From: Bryoerythrophyllum caledonicum
Lineage: Eukaryota; Streptophyta; Bryopsida; Pottiales; Pottiaceae
Direction: 5' to 3'
DNA: 64,000 nucleotides
Assembly: GCA_963971425.1 (NCBI GenBank)
Contig: OZ020518.1
Span: forward strand, 29,394,770-29,458,769
A program made the position numbers and the translations under genes. The notes beneath the pieces are model-generated. The model saw only the letters and a program-made list of their open reading frames with translations, had not been told where the DNA came from and ran no database searches. This document shows positions 50,752 to 61,369 of this stretch, piece after piece (position 1 is the stretch's first letter; the number at the start of each line of letters is the position of its first letter).

Positions 50752-53673
50752 TCACTCTTCTTCCGGAGTCGGGCTCCTACCTGCTGCAGGAGCCGCTGGG
50801 GGTGAGGCGTCTTTGTCGATGGGGCTGTCCTTCTCCATGTCCTTGTCCGGGCTTGGGCTCACGCTTCGCTTCTTCTCTTGAGGTGCAGGGCTCTGCTCCC
50901 CGCGGTGAGCCTCTGGACTCGCGCTGCGACCCGCAGGGCTTCTGCTCATGCTTCTCCCGTTGGGCACGGGGCTGGGTGAAAGGCTGCGCTTGTCGTCCTT
51001 CGGCAGAGGAGTGCGGCTCCTGCTGCGGCTCCTGCTCCTGCTCCGGCTCCGGCTCCTGCTGCGGCGTTCCTTCCTGCCGCGCTCGCTCTTCACAGGGCTG
51101 CGATCATCCTTCATGGGGCTGCGGTCGCCCTTCACTGGGCTGCGGTCACCACCCTTTGCAGGACTGCGGCCTCTCCTCGGAGGTGACCGGCTGACAAAAC
51201 AAGGTGACAGGCCCAATCAACTCAGAAACTCGACATAACAGATCACGGACAGTGCAGGGGATCTGAAAGTGTTTGCAGCTGTCATCTTCAGATGAGGGGT
51301 GTATACTGACCTGTAGCTGCGGCTTCGGCTGCGAGAGACGCTCTTGCGAGATCTCCCGTGTCCTCGAGGCGAGCGAGACCGGGAACGAGAAGGACTGCAC
51401 CACGACCACTGGGTTAGCTGAGAGGACCCAAACGTCGTACAAACATTGACTATGAGGAACATAGAAGTCTCAAGAGCTGTTTATCTTGCAAAGCTGTTCA
51501 GAGCTATCAGAGGAAACAAACTCGCCTGCTATTTGGCCTGGGGCTGTTGCGGCAGTTGCGCTCGATATGGCCACGCTGCCCGCATCTGTAGCACTTGTCC
51601 CTCCAGTCACCCGCTTTGCAATCTCGTGCCCAATGTCCATCGTTCCCACAGTTGTAACAACGCCCAGTGCCGGGAGGAGGACCTCTTCCAAGGTACTCTC
51701 GGCCTCCACCTCCTGGGGCACCACCACCACCACCTCCACCACCACCGCCGCCGCCACCACCACCACCACGGGGTCCCTGATCCATCATCCGCTACAATAA
51801 GGATAAGTGCCAGGCTCAGCATTGCACCTGTCCGGAATAGTGAAGACACTGACACGTCGAGATTCGCACAGTGACGAAGTAATAGCTCTGCGGACATAGT
51901 CAGGAACCAATCCAATTTACTACGAACTAGTTGACCGAACTAGCATACTACCGCTTCACGCAGAGAATAGCACAACCCACGCTGAACAGACCGTCCTACA
52001 AGAACCGCCATTGTACTCACCCTCCTAGCAAACTCAACGATCAGCCTGTTGCCATCGAAATCTTTTCCATTGCAGTAATGCCTTGCATCATCCGCATCTC
52101 GGGCATCAGCAAATTCCTGCAAAGCGGGGACACTGAAAATTGAGCAGCCAATTGACTACAAAGAAGCATGATAGTATAAGAGAACGTTAAGAATAAAGAA
52201 ACGTTAGGCAGTTGGTTGATTGCTGCGTAGGGAAAACCCAAACGTGCAGTCAATGACCAGATTGCCGAAGCTCGTAAAATAGACAGAAAGAGTACCTCTG
52301 TGCTGCATAAGTAACAATTCATATATTCACAGAGGGAAGGTTCGAACAAGCACTGAGCGAATTGAAACGACAAAGTGAGGAGGAAGCGATACTCACAACA
52401 AAGGCAAAGTCGTGCTTCACATCCACGTCTCGAACTCTGTGGAAAGGGCCGCCAAAAAAAGAGCAGCGCACCAAGTCAACAGCATTCCACCAGACACCAC
52501 ACGAATCACACACCACTTTACTTGCACCCCTCCGAAATTCCATGCATGTGCGTGTACATACGGCGAACTCATACATACAAGGAACCACGCCTTTCTTTCT
52601 ACGAGTGCGCCTCTTTCTGCCTCCCACTGCCATCTACCTTCGCGAGCTTAAGCCACCAGTGCCACCATCCACAGACCCCTCACCATATTGACCTCCAGGC
52701 CGTGAGAGAGCCCACCAAACCTTCATCAACATCATGCAAGTAATTATGGCTTAGCCCTACCCATTCAGTTCCGGTGCGTGATTGTCGAGGCTGACTTTCT
52801 CTCGCAGTGACCAGAAAAAGGTGACATGCCACGAGCAATTTGCAAACCTCAACTGCCTACTCCTACCAGTAGCCAAACCTAGTGTTCAGGTATCTTTACA
52901 TGTGAAGTAGCACGCTACTTTATTTCCTTCTTCATGGACATGTTCCTAGCCACCTCGTCCAAAGCATCAATTCAATAGCGAGAACACATTCAATTACTGA
53001 CACATTTAAGAATACTTAAAGGTATTTGAATGATTAATGATCACGTTCATTTTTTAATCAGAATGACAATGAAAACCTTAACAGGACGATGAACATAGAT
53101 ATTATCGAACTAGTTTACTCGACAGAAAAAAGACATCTATGAACACCTTGCCACGGTTGTTGCCGCACCACAGAACTTGGATTCAAATAGACCCAGAACA
53201 AGAGAGAAAACTCAAACCCTTGGAATAAAACTTTGAATGACTTCATTGACTTGTGAGGAATCCGAATCCGCAACCAAGTTCAGCGTAGCTCCCACCGATG
53301 CGAGTAAAAGACGAAAGAACACAGGATATCGCGTCACCGAGGGAAGATTGAATGCACATATTACAGTCGGAGCCAAACCCCGCCTCGAAGTGCAACTAGG
53401 ATCACAACTATCATCAGGCTCCTACTAACGAAGATGAAGACGAAGAGTTCCATACCTGCCATACTTGGCGAAGAGTTCTTCCAAATCCCTGCTTCGGGTA
53501 CGGGTAGAAAGACGGCCCACATAGAGCCGAGTGGCTCCAGCGTCCAGCCCTCCGTCGCCTCCCCTGCCACCACCACCGCCCCCAGAGCCTCGGTAGCCCC
53601 CGCCTCCGCCTCCACCTCCGCCTCTATCATCGCGCCTATCACTTCCTCTGTAACGATCATCATACCGAGACAT
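50752..53673 (-). CDS. RS2Z-type SR splicing factor (RRM, two zinc knuckles, RS domain)
   Basis: Six minus-strand exons: 53673-53456, 52436-52397, 52116-52021, 51791-51526, 51394-51311, 51190-50752; phases agree and give 380 residues. A Gly-rich N-terminus precedes an RRM ([22 protein letters not shown] motif [18 protein letters not shown]). Then a Gly-rich linker and two CCHC knuckles, [14 protein letters not shown] and [14 protein letters not shown], followed by an RS domain with SRSRSRS runs and SP-rich repeats ([17 protein letters not shown]). One RRM plus two knuckles defines the plant RS2Z class. It binds pre-mRNA in nuclear speckles and promotes splice-site choice. The 1,019-nt intron inside the RRM matches the long intron that RS2Z genes use for alternative splicing and autoregulation. 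Intron 4 uses GC-AG (AG|GCGAGT). Confidence 0.92.
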
Positions 53674-54725
53674 CTTGCAACGACGGTAACAATGTCACTC
53701 CAATCTGCATAAACCAAAACACAGAACACTGCATGAATCACCCCATTCAACCCCTCATGCCACAACCACTTCTAGCTCTACAATCCAAGCGCCTGACAAC
53801 CAAAACCCGTGACTTCAAGAGCTCAACACTAACGTTTCCTCAAAACTTTACCCTCCCTCATCCAATCCATCCAATTCTCTTGTTTCTACCAAGGTTCGAC
53901 AACCAGCACTATCAACCATTCGCGTCCCAGCATCACCAGAACTAGGAAGACAGGCTCCTACGTGTGAAACCTCCCATCAAACCCTTAACCTGACTTCGCG
54001 GTTTCAAGGAGACGAAGACGTTGCAACGTACCACAGGAGAAGTCGTCCGCAGGAGCCACGAGCACCGCGATAATGGACCCGGTGCGAGACCGGAACGGAA
54101 AGAGAGAACGATGGCGACGAGGCCGCTATTAACATGGAAAACTGGAAAACTGATATCTTGGAAACGGACGATTCGCATCCGGACCGTCCGCTGGGGTCCA
54201 TCGACGGGTGAGATTATCCGTCGTTTCGCCGGTTTCATCCGGAATTGTCATCGTCTCCGGATCCCCTCGAATTAGGGTTTCCTCCGCCATAGCCATCCCT
54301 CCATCGAGCTCTGACCTTGCTGCAGCTGATGTCACGGCTTTGGTTGCTGCTGCTGCTTCATCGGTGTCCAGGTGTTTGGCTTCTTTGAGATTACTGAATT
54401 GGAATGGTTTTCAATTATGGCTGTTGAAGTGCGCTATGGGTTTGTGTTAAGTGAGTTTGTATGTCATCAGATAGAGACGACATTGGAGTTTTATAGTGAA
54501 TTTATGTGCCCGGGCATTGGCAATGGGCTGTGTGGAGCTTCGAGGTTTACCAAGTGTATTGGTTGTGTTCCAGGTTTTGAATCTTTTGTGCGCTATTCAG
54601 GGGGAATTTAGGGTTGTGGGTTGATTTACAAGCTTTGTGACTCTTTTCTTTGTGAATTGTGGGCTGCAGGGGGTTGCCGGAGACGAGGACATCGTAGTTT
54701 CTGTAAATCGTCTGATTAGGGTTCG
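53674..54725. promoter_or_regulatory. Divergent promoter region between the SR gene and the mitochondrial-type gene
   Basis: About 1 kb separates the two start codons. Reverse telo boxes (ATTAGGGTTT at about 54270; TTAGGGTTCG just before the ATG at 54726) are typical of plant housekeeping genes. No TATA box identified. Both genes probably have leader sequence or introns here. Confidence 0.45.
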
Positions 54726-55202
54726 ATGGCGCGGACCAGGTTGCTTTGTTCGATAGCATGGGTTCAGGGTTTTGGAAGAGCTGGACAAATTTCTGTTTCG
54801 GCAGGGTTACGAAAGTGCCACGAGTATTATTCTACTCGTGCTGCGGAGGTTTCATCGTTGTATTCGCTGCAGTCGTCAATGATTGCCCGGCACTTCCCGC
54901 AACAGTCGCGGAGCTTCGCAGCTACTCCCATGAAGCAGGATGAGATCAATGAGATAATTGAGGATATCAACTCCAAGTTTGCCGATGCTCGGGAAGAGAT
55001 TGAGCTTGCGGCCGAGTCCAAGGAGACGGTATACTTCAATGAGGAAGCCGAGACAGCGAAGAAAGCCGTGGCGGAGGTGCTGGATTTGTTTAATGGCCTT
55101 CTGGCTCGGTTGCCCGAAGCGGAACGCGGCGCGATTCAGCGCTCCATGGGCATGAAAATGGAGCAGCTCAAGGCTGAGGTTGCACAGCTCGATGAGCATT
55201 AG
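54726..55202 (+). CDS. Small mitochondrion-targeted coiled-coil protein, conserved-hypothetical type
   Basis: 158 residues in one exon; the ATG follows a telo-box-like leader (GATTAGGGTTCG). Residues 1-65 are Arg/Ser/Ala-rich with almost no acidic residues (RTRLLCSIAW; QQSRSFAATP), as in a mitochondrial presequence with cleavage near SFAATP. The mature part is acidic and helical (EINEIIEDINSKFADAREEI; KKAVAEVLDLFNGLLARLPE), a probable coiled coil. I recall no firm family name. The clean frame and regulatory context support a real, expressed gene. A plastid destination is an alternative. Confidence 0.75.
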   Translation: MARTRLLCSIAWVQGFGRAGQISVSAGLRKCHEYYSTRAAEVSSLYSLQSSMIARHFPQQSRSFAATPMKQDEINEIIEDINSKFADAREEIELAAESKETVYFNEEAETAKKAVAEVLDLFNGLLARLPEAERGAIQRSMGMKMEQLKAEVAQLDEH

Positions 55203-56288
55203 AAGGTACAACATCAGAGTTTTCATAAACAGCCCATTTACAGGCCCAGGTTCGATGCTGACTCTGGTGAAATTAGGCGAATTTTAGCATTCCAGGTCAC
55301 AGGCCAAGTTTGCTGTAGTTCTGAATAGTACTAATTTTTGGATCAGATTTCTCCTCGCAATCTCTTTCTACTCAATGATTGATGTTCCATTATTATTTGC
55401 ATCACAGCAGCGTTTGTCGTAGTTAACCGTCCAACCAATTTTGTCGATCCATTTCAGTTGTAGAGGTACAAGCTTGCATACAATGCAAACACACTACGGT
55501 AGCTTGTACTTTCACAGTTGGAAAGTCCACCTTTCTGAGATAGGTATTTACAAATCTAAACTTAGAGTACAAAGATATTATACGTTGTCCTACATGTCCT
55601 GACATGTGAGAGGTCATGTTGGACTTTAAACGTTGGTACAGTACGACATCTGTGCACAGAGCAATAGGATGCGCACATGTGCATATATCTGAACCTACAC
55701 TATACGCAGAAGATTATTAGTATTTGAGAAGGCATAAAAACTTACTGTAGCTCAGGACACATGTTCGTCGTCGATGTTGTGCACATCAACAGATAAGAAT
55801 CCCTAGGGTGACAGGCAATCGAAGATATTTGGCAAACGCTGCTGTCTGTATCCTCAATTGAAGATCTCGCCGTCCGGACTCCGCTGTAGTCAATCTGCGA
55901 ACCAACGCGTGATCGGTAATTCCCTGCCATTGGTGTACCATCAATTATCAGTAGCTGAATATACCTCCGATCCTCTTTTCTGATGGATATAATCAAATTG
56001 TTCCCATGGAGGTCAAGAATATGGGCCAGTCATGATTGAAGAGAAGAGGTTGACGAACAGTTAGTTTTCGTTGAGTTGGATATTGTACTTTGGTCTTGTT
56101 CTATCTCTTAGAGTATTCGGTGAAAGGGTGATCTTTGACAGCCTTGTCTATGTAGCTAGTCTGGGAATTAGCCAGTGCATAACCCTGTTAGGAGGTCTAA
56201 ACAGTGTGTATGTGGCAGGAATTACTAGACTAGAGTTGTTGGTGAGGGCGGTGCGAAAACATGGAGCCTGCCGATCCAAAACTGGGGC
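55203..56288. other. Intergenic DNA with a possible orphan exon
   Basis: A minus-strand frame (55996-55742; SIRKEDRRYIQLLIIDGTP; GNYRSRVGSQIDYSGVRTAR) ends at CTACA|GTAAGTT, a good donor, and could be an exon of an otherwise missing gene. The rest shows nothing. Confidence 0.3.
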
Positions 56289-56800
56289 GATAGTTCATGA
56301 ACCATTGGACAGACTGGTTGTTTATCATTGTCCTCATAAGCCTTGAGGTCGTTCCTCAAGTGGTCACGCCGTTCCAACGTTATGTGTCAGCTACGAATTT
56401 CGTGACTCAGTCGATCAAGCACCCTTACAAACACAGCACTGTATCATTCCAAGCAGTGCTGGTGTGCACCATGCTCCCATTTCATTGTGATTTCTTTGCA
56501 AATGTCGAAGAGGTCCCAACCTGACGTTGAACTCATTTGAACACAGGTTATCGCTGTCGTGGTTCCACTCGTTTTCACCACGAGCCATTTCTGTTACAAA
56601 AGAATTGTCCGCGACTTGCAATTTTGGGTACATAGACTGTAATTGATCCAGTTGATGTCAATCAAGGTGATGCGGTGCCAACCTCTAAGCTATGTACCGT
56701 ATGTGTACGTTGACAGGTTTGCTGACGACCGTTCTGTTGACAGCACTCATCACTGACGCAATCAAGATTGGAATTGGACGACCTCGCCCTCACTTCATAC
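56289..56800 (+). pseudogene. Lipid phosphate phosphatase (PAP2) fragment, truncated by a repeat
   Basis: Successive pieces match plant lipid phosphate phosphatases: HWTDWLFIIVLISLEVVPQV and KHPYKHSTVSFQAVL (56297-56459), VIAVVVPLVFTT...RDLQFW after an acceptor at 56546 (56547-56627), and LLTTVLLTALITDAIKIGIG then RPRPHF (56717-56797). KxxxxxxRP is the first phosphatase motif of PAP2 enzymes, which dephosphorylate phosphatidic acid. After RPRPHF the coding homology stops where the 1.9-kb repeat begins. The SGH and second His motifs are absent, and one exon junction does not keep frame. Residual pseudogene, or a gene whose 3' part moved. Confidence 0.65.
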
Positions 56801-58745
56801 CCTACCTAAACCCTTGAGTGAGGTTTCAAAATCCTTATATTTAGTTCATCTCAAGACTCAGAACATGTTTAACACAACAACCATTTCAAAAGAACCTTCA
56901 GTTCAAATAAACCTCTAACCCTAATCCTTCAGTAAACATAGGCCTCCTACCTGAATCCTTTGTTGATTATAAACCTCAAAGCCCTAATCCTTCAGTGAAA
57001 ATAAACCTCATACCCTAATCTTTTTGTGAACATAAACCCTAAACCCTAAACCTTTAGTGAACATTAACCTCAAACCTGAATCCTTCAATGAAGCTCCATG
57101 ATTGGTTTCCTTCTTTAGAATCCTTCGAAATTGCAACCATCAGGATGTTTCTTACATCAACAATGCTCATCATTAACAAGGACCTTCACCTCAAACCCTC
57201 ATTTCTTCAAAATTTCAAGTTATCATTCAATTCCAGATCGCATCGCAGATCCTCGTCTCCAAAATATGTCGATCAAGGAAACACAAAACCTAGGTCACCT
57301 TATCTCTTTTAAACCCCTTTCTTAACCCCTAACCCTATAAGGCCTAATGTCCATTTTTGGGTTGTTTCAACACGATAATCTCAATAACAAATGCTACACA
57401 CCACCTCCATGAAAAAATCTACTGCGATATAGAGGTGGACTAGAGATCTATTGAGACCATTGCCACAAAAAATCGGTTGAAGCATTCGGAAGCTAGACTA
57501 ATTTTTGTGAACTGGGGTCGCAATGAAATGTACCACTTGTGTAAATGTTGATCTGCATAATCTATTACGCTTGTAGATACTTGCTAGCGAGAAAAGCTCA
57601 TCGACCTTAAAAGGTTAACCCTTAAATGCCAAAAGGTGCCACTGGTAGCCACAATATTCTACATGTATGGTGTTGTATTTGAATATGATAAGGTTCACAT
57701 CATGATATGACCTCCAAATGAAAGATGTTAGTTGTAGAATCTTTAATTTGAAAGTATAAGACTTGCTAAACTTCAATACATTTTTGTAGCCTATAGAGTT
57801 AAATACGTGCATGTATAGACAGTTCGGGCTTGACGTTTCACCCTTAAACGTAAAAAGGTGCTGCTGGTGGCCACACTATTCTACACATATTATGTTGTAT
57901 TTGAGCATGATAAGGTTGAGATATTGAAATGACCTCCAAATGAATGATGTTAGTTAAAGGATTTTCAATCCAAAGATATAAGTCTTGCTTAGACTTTAGT
58001 ATTTTTTTTATGTTCTACAAAGCAAAATACGTCTAGTATATACAGTTCCCAACTAACGTTTAACCCTTTACCACCCCAAAAGCGTAAACTGTGACTCCGG
58101 AGGTGCTAAAACTCAATTTCCATGGAATCCATGAGGAATTGAGCTTTGAGATACAAGGTTTAGATTTCCGCACACTACATGAACACTCTCCAACAATCAA
58201 ATCATGATTTGGATTTATAGAACTCTTGGAAAAGCTAGGAATACAACACAAAATACATCAAATACACAAAATTACAATGAATACAGTAAATACCATGCCA
58301 CATACTATGTTGTATTTCACACACATGCACATTGATTTTGGTCTTAAATTTTGATTAAACTTCATCTATAAGACATTTTTCATTGTTTTGTGATTGTTGA
58401 TCTCTCTCGTCACATATGAAACTTTTGCATTGATTTGTGTAAGGTTGAAACATTTTTGTATACAATCAAGTAGAAAAAACAAAAAAATCAGCAATAATTG
58501 TGTATAAATATTTTCTTCACATATGATATGTCAATGCAAAGTTATCAACCTAGTGCACATGTGAATTGCTCTTATTCAAAGTAAAAAAGTTTTTGCAAGA
58601 ATCTATTGATGGTTAAAGTTGTACACCCACTCAAAATCCACAGTTTTCACTACCAATATACGGTAACTTTAAACACTATCAACTATTCCATCAAGAATTA
58701 GCAGAATTCTGGGTTTTCTAAAAACAGGTCCTAGGCGGTAAAGGG
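56801..58745. repeat. Composite repeat, copy 1 (direct duplicate of 61370-63794)
   Basis: The opening (TTTAGTT...CTCAAGACT, ACATGTTTAACACA) and all later landmarks recur in the same order at 61.4-63.8 kb with moderate divergence. It contains a degenerate roughly 30-bp AACCCTAATCCTTCAGTGAA-type repeat (56900-57090), then three TTAA-bounded units: 57326-57614, 57619-58059 and 58064-58745. Confidence 0.8.
57619..58059 (+). repeat. TTAA-bounded unit with an internal 215-bp tandem duplication
   Basis: AAAAGGTGCCACTGGTAGCC at about 57630 and AAAAAGGTGCTGCTGGTGGC at about 57850 begin two diverged copies that both continue through GACCTCCAAATGAA. The same arrangement recurs at 62256-62697. Confidence 0.75.
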
Positions 58746-58749
58746 TTGA
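58060..58749. mobile_element. TTAA-type MITE, 682 bp
   Basis: TTAA (58060-58063) and TTGA (58746-58749, probably a mutated TTAA) enclose termini CCCTTTACCACC and, on the other strand, CCCTTTACCGCC. No coding content. Confidence 0.7.
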
Positions 58750-59240
58750 GGGTTAAGGGTTGAACCCTTTCCTTCAGAATGATTATCCTTTACGACTACT
58801 ATACTCAAGATTGACTGACATGAACACAAAGCTAACACGGTCGCAGGTCGAGGACCACGCAAACACGGTCACAGGCCAACGACCTCCAAAACACGGTCAA
58901 AGGTCGACCCACCACCAATCGAAGCTTCGTGACCGCGATGCTTGGTGCCCACGCTAAACGCCTAACGCTCACCGACTGACGCTACATGTATCCATTGTAC
59001 ATTGACCACTGATCCAGATCTTTTCCTCTTCTTGGGCTGGATCTAGGTTTCTTCGTCAAGAGCATGTTTTTGTAGTCACTCTGTTTCATTCATCCTTGTG
59101 TATGAAAACAGGGTTCATCAGAATATTATTGCTGTTCCAGTGTTCAGACACACGCACTCAGACCTCTCATTACTGTTCATAGTCGGTGAATCTCAGTTTG
59201 CGTGTCACACCATTTCGTTTACAAAGAGTGCTCTCGCATC
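58750..59240. other. Intergenic DNA
   Basis: About three copies of a roughly 30-bp unit AACACGGTC(A/G)CAGG lie at 58835-58905. Otherwise nothing recognised. Confidence 0.4.
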
Positions 59241-59645
59241 ATGGCCTCCAAGTTGGATTCCGATCTCGCCATTGTATGTCTGTGTGCCGGAATTCCGAGG
59301 AAACCACGGTCTGCACCGTGCTTTCCTTGCAGACAGTGGTTTCCCTACAGGATATTCCACAAGGCGACTTTCAAGTTTCAAGCTTCCAAGGGAGGCCGGA
59401 AGACAATTGCAGGTGGAAACAAACTGGTTTCCTTGGAGAGCAAGGCAAGTTTCAAGTGCGGTTCCTGTCATCGGAATCTCGCTAGCAAACGAGGGCTGCA
59501 AGGCCACCAAAAGAAGTGCGAGATGGCACACAAGGAGGTGAATCAGTGCAAGAGCAGCATAGTTTGGCATTTGCAGGTCATGAAGCCGAACTGCATGAAA
59601 TTCAACTGGCACCTTACAGACTGCAGCAAAGTCATAGCTGCATAG
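59241..59645 (+). CDS. Small protein with a single C2HC zinc finger
   Basis: The frame from the ATG at 59241 (MASKLDSDLAIV) gives 134 residues. The centre reads FKCGSCHRNLASKRGLQGHQ then KKC: Cys-x2-Cys-x12-His-x4-Cys, a C2H2-like finger with Cys as last ligand, with the RGLQGHQ core typical of plant C2H2 fingers. The rest is basic (RKPRSAP; KGGRKTIAGG). Fingers like this bind DNA or proteins. GT and AG signals within the frame (for example GCCATT|GTATG) mean it might be spliced differently, and nothing upstream or downstream confirms it. Confidence 0.4.
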   Translation: MASKLDSDLAIVCLCAGIPRKPRSAPCFPCRQWFPYRIFHKATFKFQASKGGRKTIAGGNKLVSLESKASFKCGSCHRNLASKRGLQGHQKKCEMAHKEVNQCKSSIVWHLQVMKPNCMKFNWHLTDCSKVIAA

Positions 59646-61369
59646 ATCTAGTAGGTAGGGTACTTCATGAAGAATCCGGAAAGAGATAGGACCGTCATCC
59701 TTTACTAGTTCAGGTTCTGCTGATAATCACCTTAGAGCAGATGTTGAATTCTAGTTTGTTTGTACAGACCTCCAGCTTGGACTGATGAAGAGAACATGTA
59801 AAATTGTGCATCATTCTAAACCTGTATGGTACAATCTCTCCAATCTTGGACTTGTCTGTGATTCAGTTCTCTTTCCCAACGAAATGGAAGTAAATGTAAT
59901 TGAGCAAAGCAACTAAGGAAACAGTTGATACACTATTCTGGTCGCTTGCTACCGTTCTCTTCTCGATACCGTGTTTGTTTCGATACTTGCACGTTCCTGA
60001 TACTTTTTTTTGTTTTTTTTTTAAAATCTTGTTCACATGAAGTTGTTTCCTGAGCGTTGCAATCATAGGTTTTGTTGAAACGCTACAGATAACTTGGTAG
60101 ACTTATACCTGGACTCATCAGCTCAGACTAGACTTGGTGAAAGGAAAAGCTCATGTTCCGTGATCTTGGTTCTTACAAATTAGGAATGAGTGTTGAATTC
60201 ACTGAAAGATGCACTCAATACATTCTTCTTGCATCTTTCAGTGAATACTTGTGTAAAAAAAACAACACAAGTGTGACATGTACCCTACGTGGAGGTCTAC
60301 TTCGTACATAATTAATTGAAAATGGCTGGTGTCCGAATTTCTTGGAAAAAATATACATTTTGTCTGAGGTGATATCCATGTGATGCCAAGGACATACTCA
60401 TATAATATCTATGTGATACTTGTGTAATATCTATGTGATACTTGTGTAATATCTAGGTGATACCCATTAAGTCCGAACCACTGTGCGAGGAAAAAATAAT
60501 CAATTCGACATAAGGTTGTTGAACTAGACCTCGGGGTATGGTAGTAAATAAGCAAGTTCCAGATCCCCACTTGCAAGGAACAAAAGGTGCACTTGACACC
60601 TTGCTGAAGTTGCCTCAACTCTTTCCCAAAATAAACACACTCGGACTTCCTCTGAATTGCTTTAGGAATTTGAGGGATGAAAGATGGAATTCTTTCTAAA
60701 GTCATCCTTAGTTTGAACAAGGCACCTCTTCTTCTCATTCTAAACAACAAAACAAGTGTAGAACCCCGTCGTCTCGGAGGGGGCAAGGGTAGGGCAAGGG
60801 CAGTCCCCAGGGATGTCAAACTTGTTTCTTGGTGTGATCTTTGTCCCAACGCAATACCATGTCCCGAGGCGATACCCATCCCAAGATGTAACCGGCTAGA
60901 ACTGGAGGCCTTGAGTTTCAATAGTGTCAATGAAATCCAAGAAACGTTGGTGTCATATTTTGCAATAATTTGGGTTACATGTGCTTTGGGGATCGTTTGG
61001 ATTTGTTGATTGTGGGCTGACTAGTTCAGTTATGCTTCATTTTGTAGTGTTGTGTAGAGATTTTTGGTATAGAATGAGGGAAATGGAGGAGTGTAATGAG
61101 TAGGGTTTCATGCGCCCTAAGGGAGACGTTTCATTTGTTGGCTACGTGTGGATTAGCTTTTGTAGTATTGTCCAAAGATTTATGGTTTGGAATGTGGAAG
61201 TTGGAGTTTTTGCAATAATTGAAATTTGATGCAATTCGTTGCTCATCTAGATTTGACGTTATCCCAAGGCTCAGAACATTGACTTCCAGCATTCTATCTT
61301 CCAACAATGTATAACTAAATGAAATGACATGAGCATTTCATTAGCTTTTAGCCCACATAAACCGCAAAC
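59646..61369. other. Intergenic DNA
   Basis: Contains about three copies of a 23-bp unit (TGATACTTGTGTAATATCTA-type) at 60401-60465. Frames of 100-170 codons near 60409-61009 look like chance. No gene recognised. Confidence 0.4.
60401..60465 (+). repeat. 23-bp tandem repeat, about 3 copies
   Basis: TAATATCTATGTGATACTTG is repeated with few changes. Confidence 0.75.

Noticed and set aside
53361..53765. Alternative long frames over the Gly-rich exon of the SR gene
   Set aside because: They are shadows of repetitive GGN codons; the RRM and zinc-knuckle frames with matching splice phases define the gene.
56900..57090. Interstitial telomere array (AACCCTAA-like repeats, also at 61470-61750)
   Set aside because: The repeat unit is about 30 bp and variable, with AACCCTAA only as part of it; it lies inside a dispersed composite repeat.
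60409..60930. A 173-codon minus-strand frame
   Set aside because: It runs through a 23-bp tandem repeat and has no recognisable protein features.
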